NCBI GenBank assembly: GCA_947496345.1
Contig: CANMCL010000059.1
Coordinates: 1-5,952, forward strand
Source of the DNA: Actinomycetota bacterium
GTDB taxonomy: Bacteria; Actinomycetota; Actinomycetes; Nanopelagicales; Nanopelagicaceae
Length of the DNA stretch: 5,952 bases
Reading direction: 5' to 3'
The number at the start of each line of letters is the position of its first letter. Positions within the stretch are counted from its first letter, which is position 1. Below are positions 5,514 through 5,952 of the stretch, in pieces. The translations under genes and the position numbers were made by a program. Under the pieces are notes generated by a model. The model saw nothing but the letters and a program-made list of their open reading frames with translations, ran no database searches and was not told where the DNA came from.

Positions 5514-5952
5514 ACGCCCGCCATCAACTGCAATTAAAACTTGCCCCGTGGGCTCTGCTCGCTGTTGCGGCGGCTTGGGGTGCAGCATTTGTGGTTATGA
5601 AGCCTGCGATCGAACGTCAATCTGTAAATAGTTTTCTAGCTACTCGATTCGTTTTCGCGGTGGTGGTGATGATCGCGTTACGTCCGAGCGTCTTGCAGAA
5701 ATTCAATAAAGAAATGATTTTAAAAGGTTCCCTCGCGGGTTTCTTCCTCGGTACAGGTTATATCTTTCAAACTTTAGGGCTTGCTCGCACTGGCGCTGCA
5801 ATTACCGGATTCGTGACTGGCCTTTACGTAGTGCTTACGCCCCTCATTGCTGCAGTTTTTCTCAAGGAGAAGATAAAAGCCTTCACTTGGTTCTGTGTGG
5901 TTCTTGCCACCATCGGATTAGCCCTGCTCTCTTTGCGCGGTTGGTCAGTTGG
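5510..5952 (+). CDS. DMT/EamA-family transporter, N-terminal part (3' end outside window)
   Basis: This is an inner-membrane permease of the drug/metabolite transporter superfamily; such proteins export amino acids or other metabolites, and the substrate cannot be read from this part. The ATG at 5510 overlaps the nfo TGA (ATGA), and the frame stays open for 147 codons to the window edge, about half of a typical protein near 300 residues with two EamA repeats. The first repeat is visible: a helix with WGAAFVVMKPAIE (residues 23-35), FLATRFVFAVVVMIAL for helix two, GFFLGTGYIFQTLGLARTGAA for helix three, FVTGLYVVLTPLIAAVFLKEKI for helix four with the typical (E/K)-(R/K) turn, and then a hydrophobic fifth helix ending LALLSLRG. 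These match the pattern WG-x-F, RF, Q-x-GL-x-T and F-x-TGLYVVLTPL of EamA proteins. Confidence 0.93.
   Translation, partial: MNARHQLQLKLAPWALLAVAAAWGAAFVVMKPAIERQSVNSFLATRFVFAVVVMIALRPSVLQKFNKEMILKGSLAGFFLGTGYIFQTLGLARTGAAITGFVTGLYVVLTPLIAAVFLKEKIKAFTWFCVVLATIGLALLSLRGWSV

Overview
The window carries six protein-coding genes and one riboswitch, all on the + strand and packed almost without gaps. Gene content, similarity patterns and mixed A/T- and G/C-ending codons suggest an actinobacterium of moderate GC with a streamlined genome. Freshwater planktonic Actinobacteria of the acI / Nanopelagicales type would fit: they are known for compact genomes, carotenoid/retinal genes and vitamin uptake. 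The lineage is inferred from gene style and was not computed.

Layout. (1) 1-1496 is the end of a carotenoid operon: the C-terminal part of crtI (phytoene desaturase), then crtB (phytoene synthase), whose GTG start directly follows the crtI stop codon. (2) 1497-1595 is the only real intergenic space and is almost filled by a TPP (thiamine pyrophosphate) riboswitch. (3) 1596-2706 holds a PnuC-family membrane transporter, read as the thiamine transporter PnuT because of the riboswitch, and overlapping its end by 35 bases a small uridine-kinase-like P-loop kinase. (4) 2711-4651 is a transmembrane Ser/Thr protein kinase with four extracellular PASTA repeats. (5) 4656-5513 is endonuclease IV (nfo) with its full set of metal ligands. 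(6) From 5510 to the window edge runs the start of a DMT/EamA-family transporter, overlapping the nfo stop as ATGA.

How they work together. CrtB and CrtI make the C40 carotenoid backbone, condensing two GGPP to phytoene and then desaturating it. The transporter is probably shut off at high TPP, since the ribosome-binding site lies in the 3' arm of the riboswitch. PnuC-type carriers work by facilitated diffusion and need a kinase to trap the substrate. The overlapping P-loop kinase is therefore a candidate partner, and this is the most interesting hypothesis in the window. The protein kinase, nfo and DMT transporter follow with gaps of only a few bases and may be co-transcribed, but no clear functional link between them is visible. 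No mobile element, tRNA, rRNA, CRISPR array or convincing intrinsic terminator was seen.
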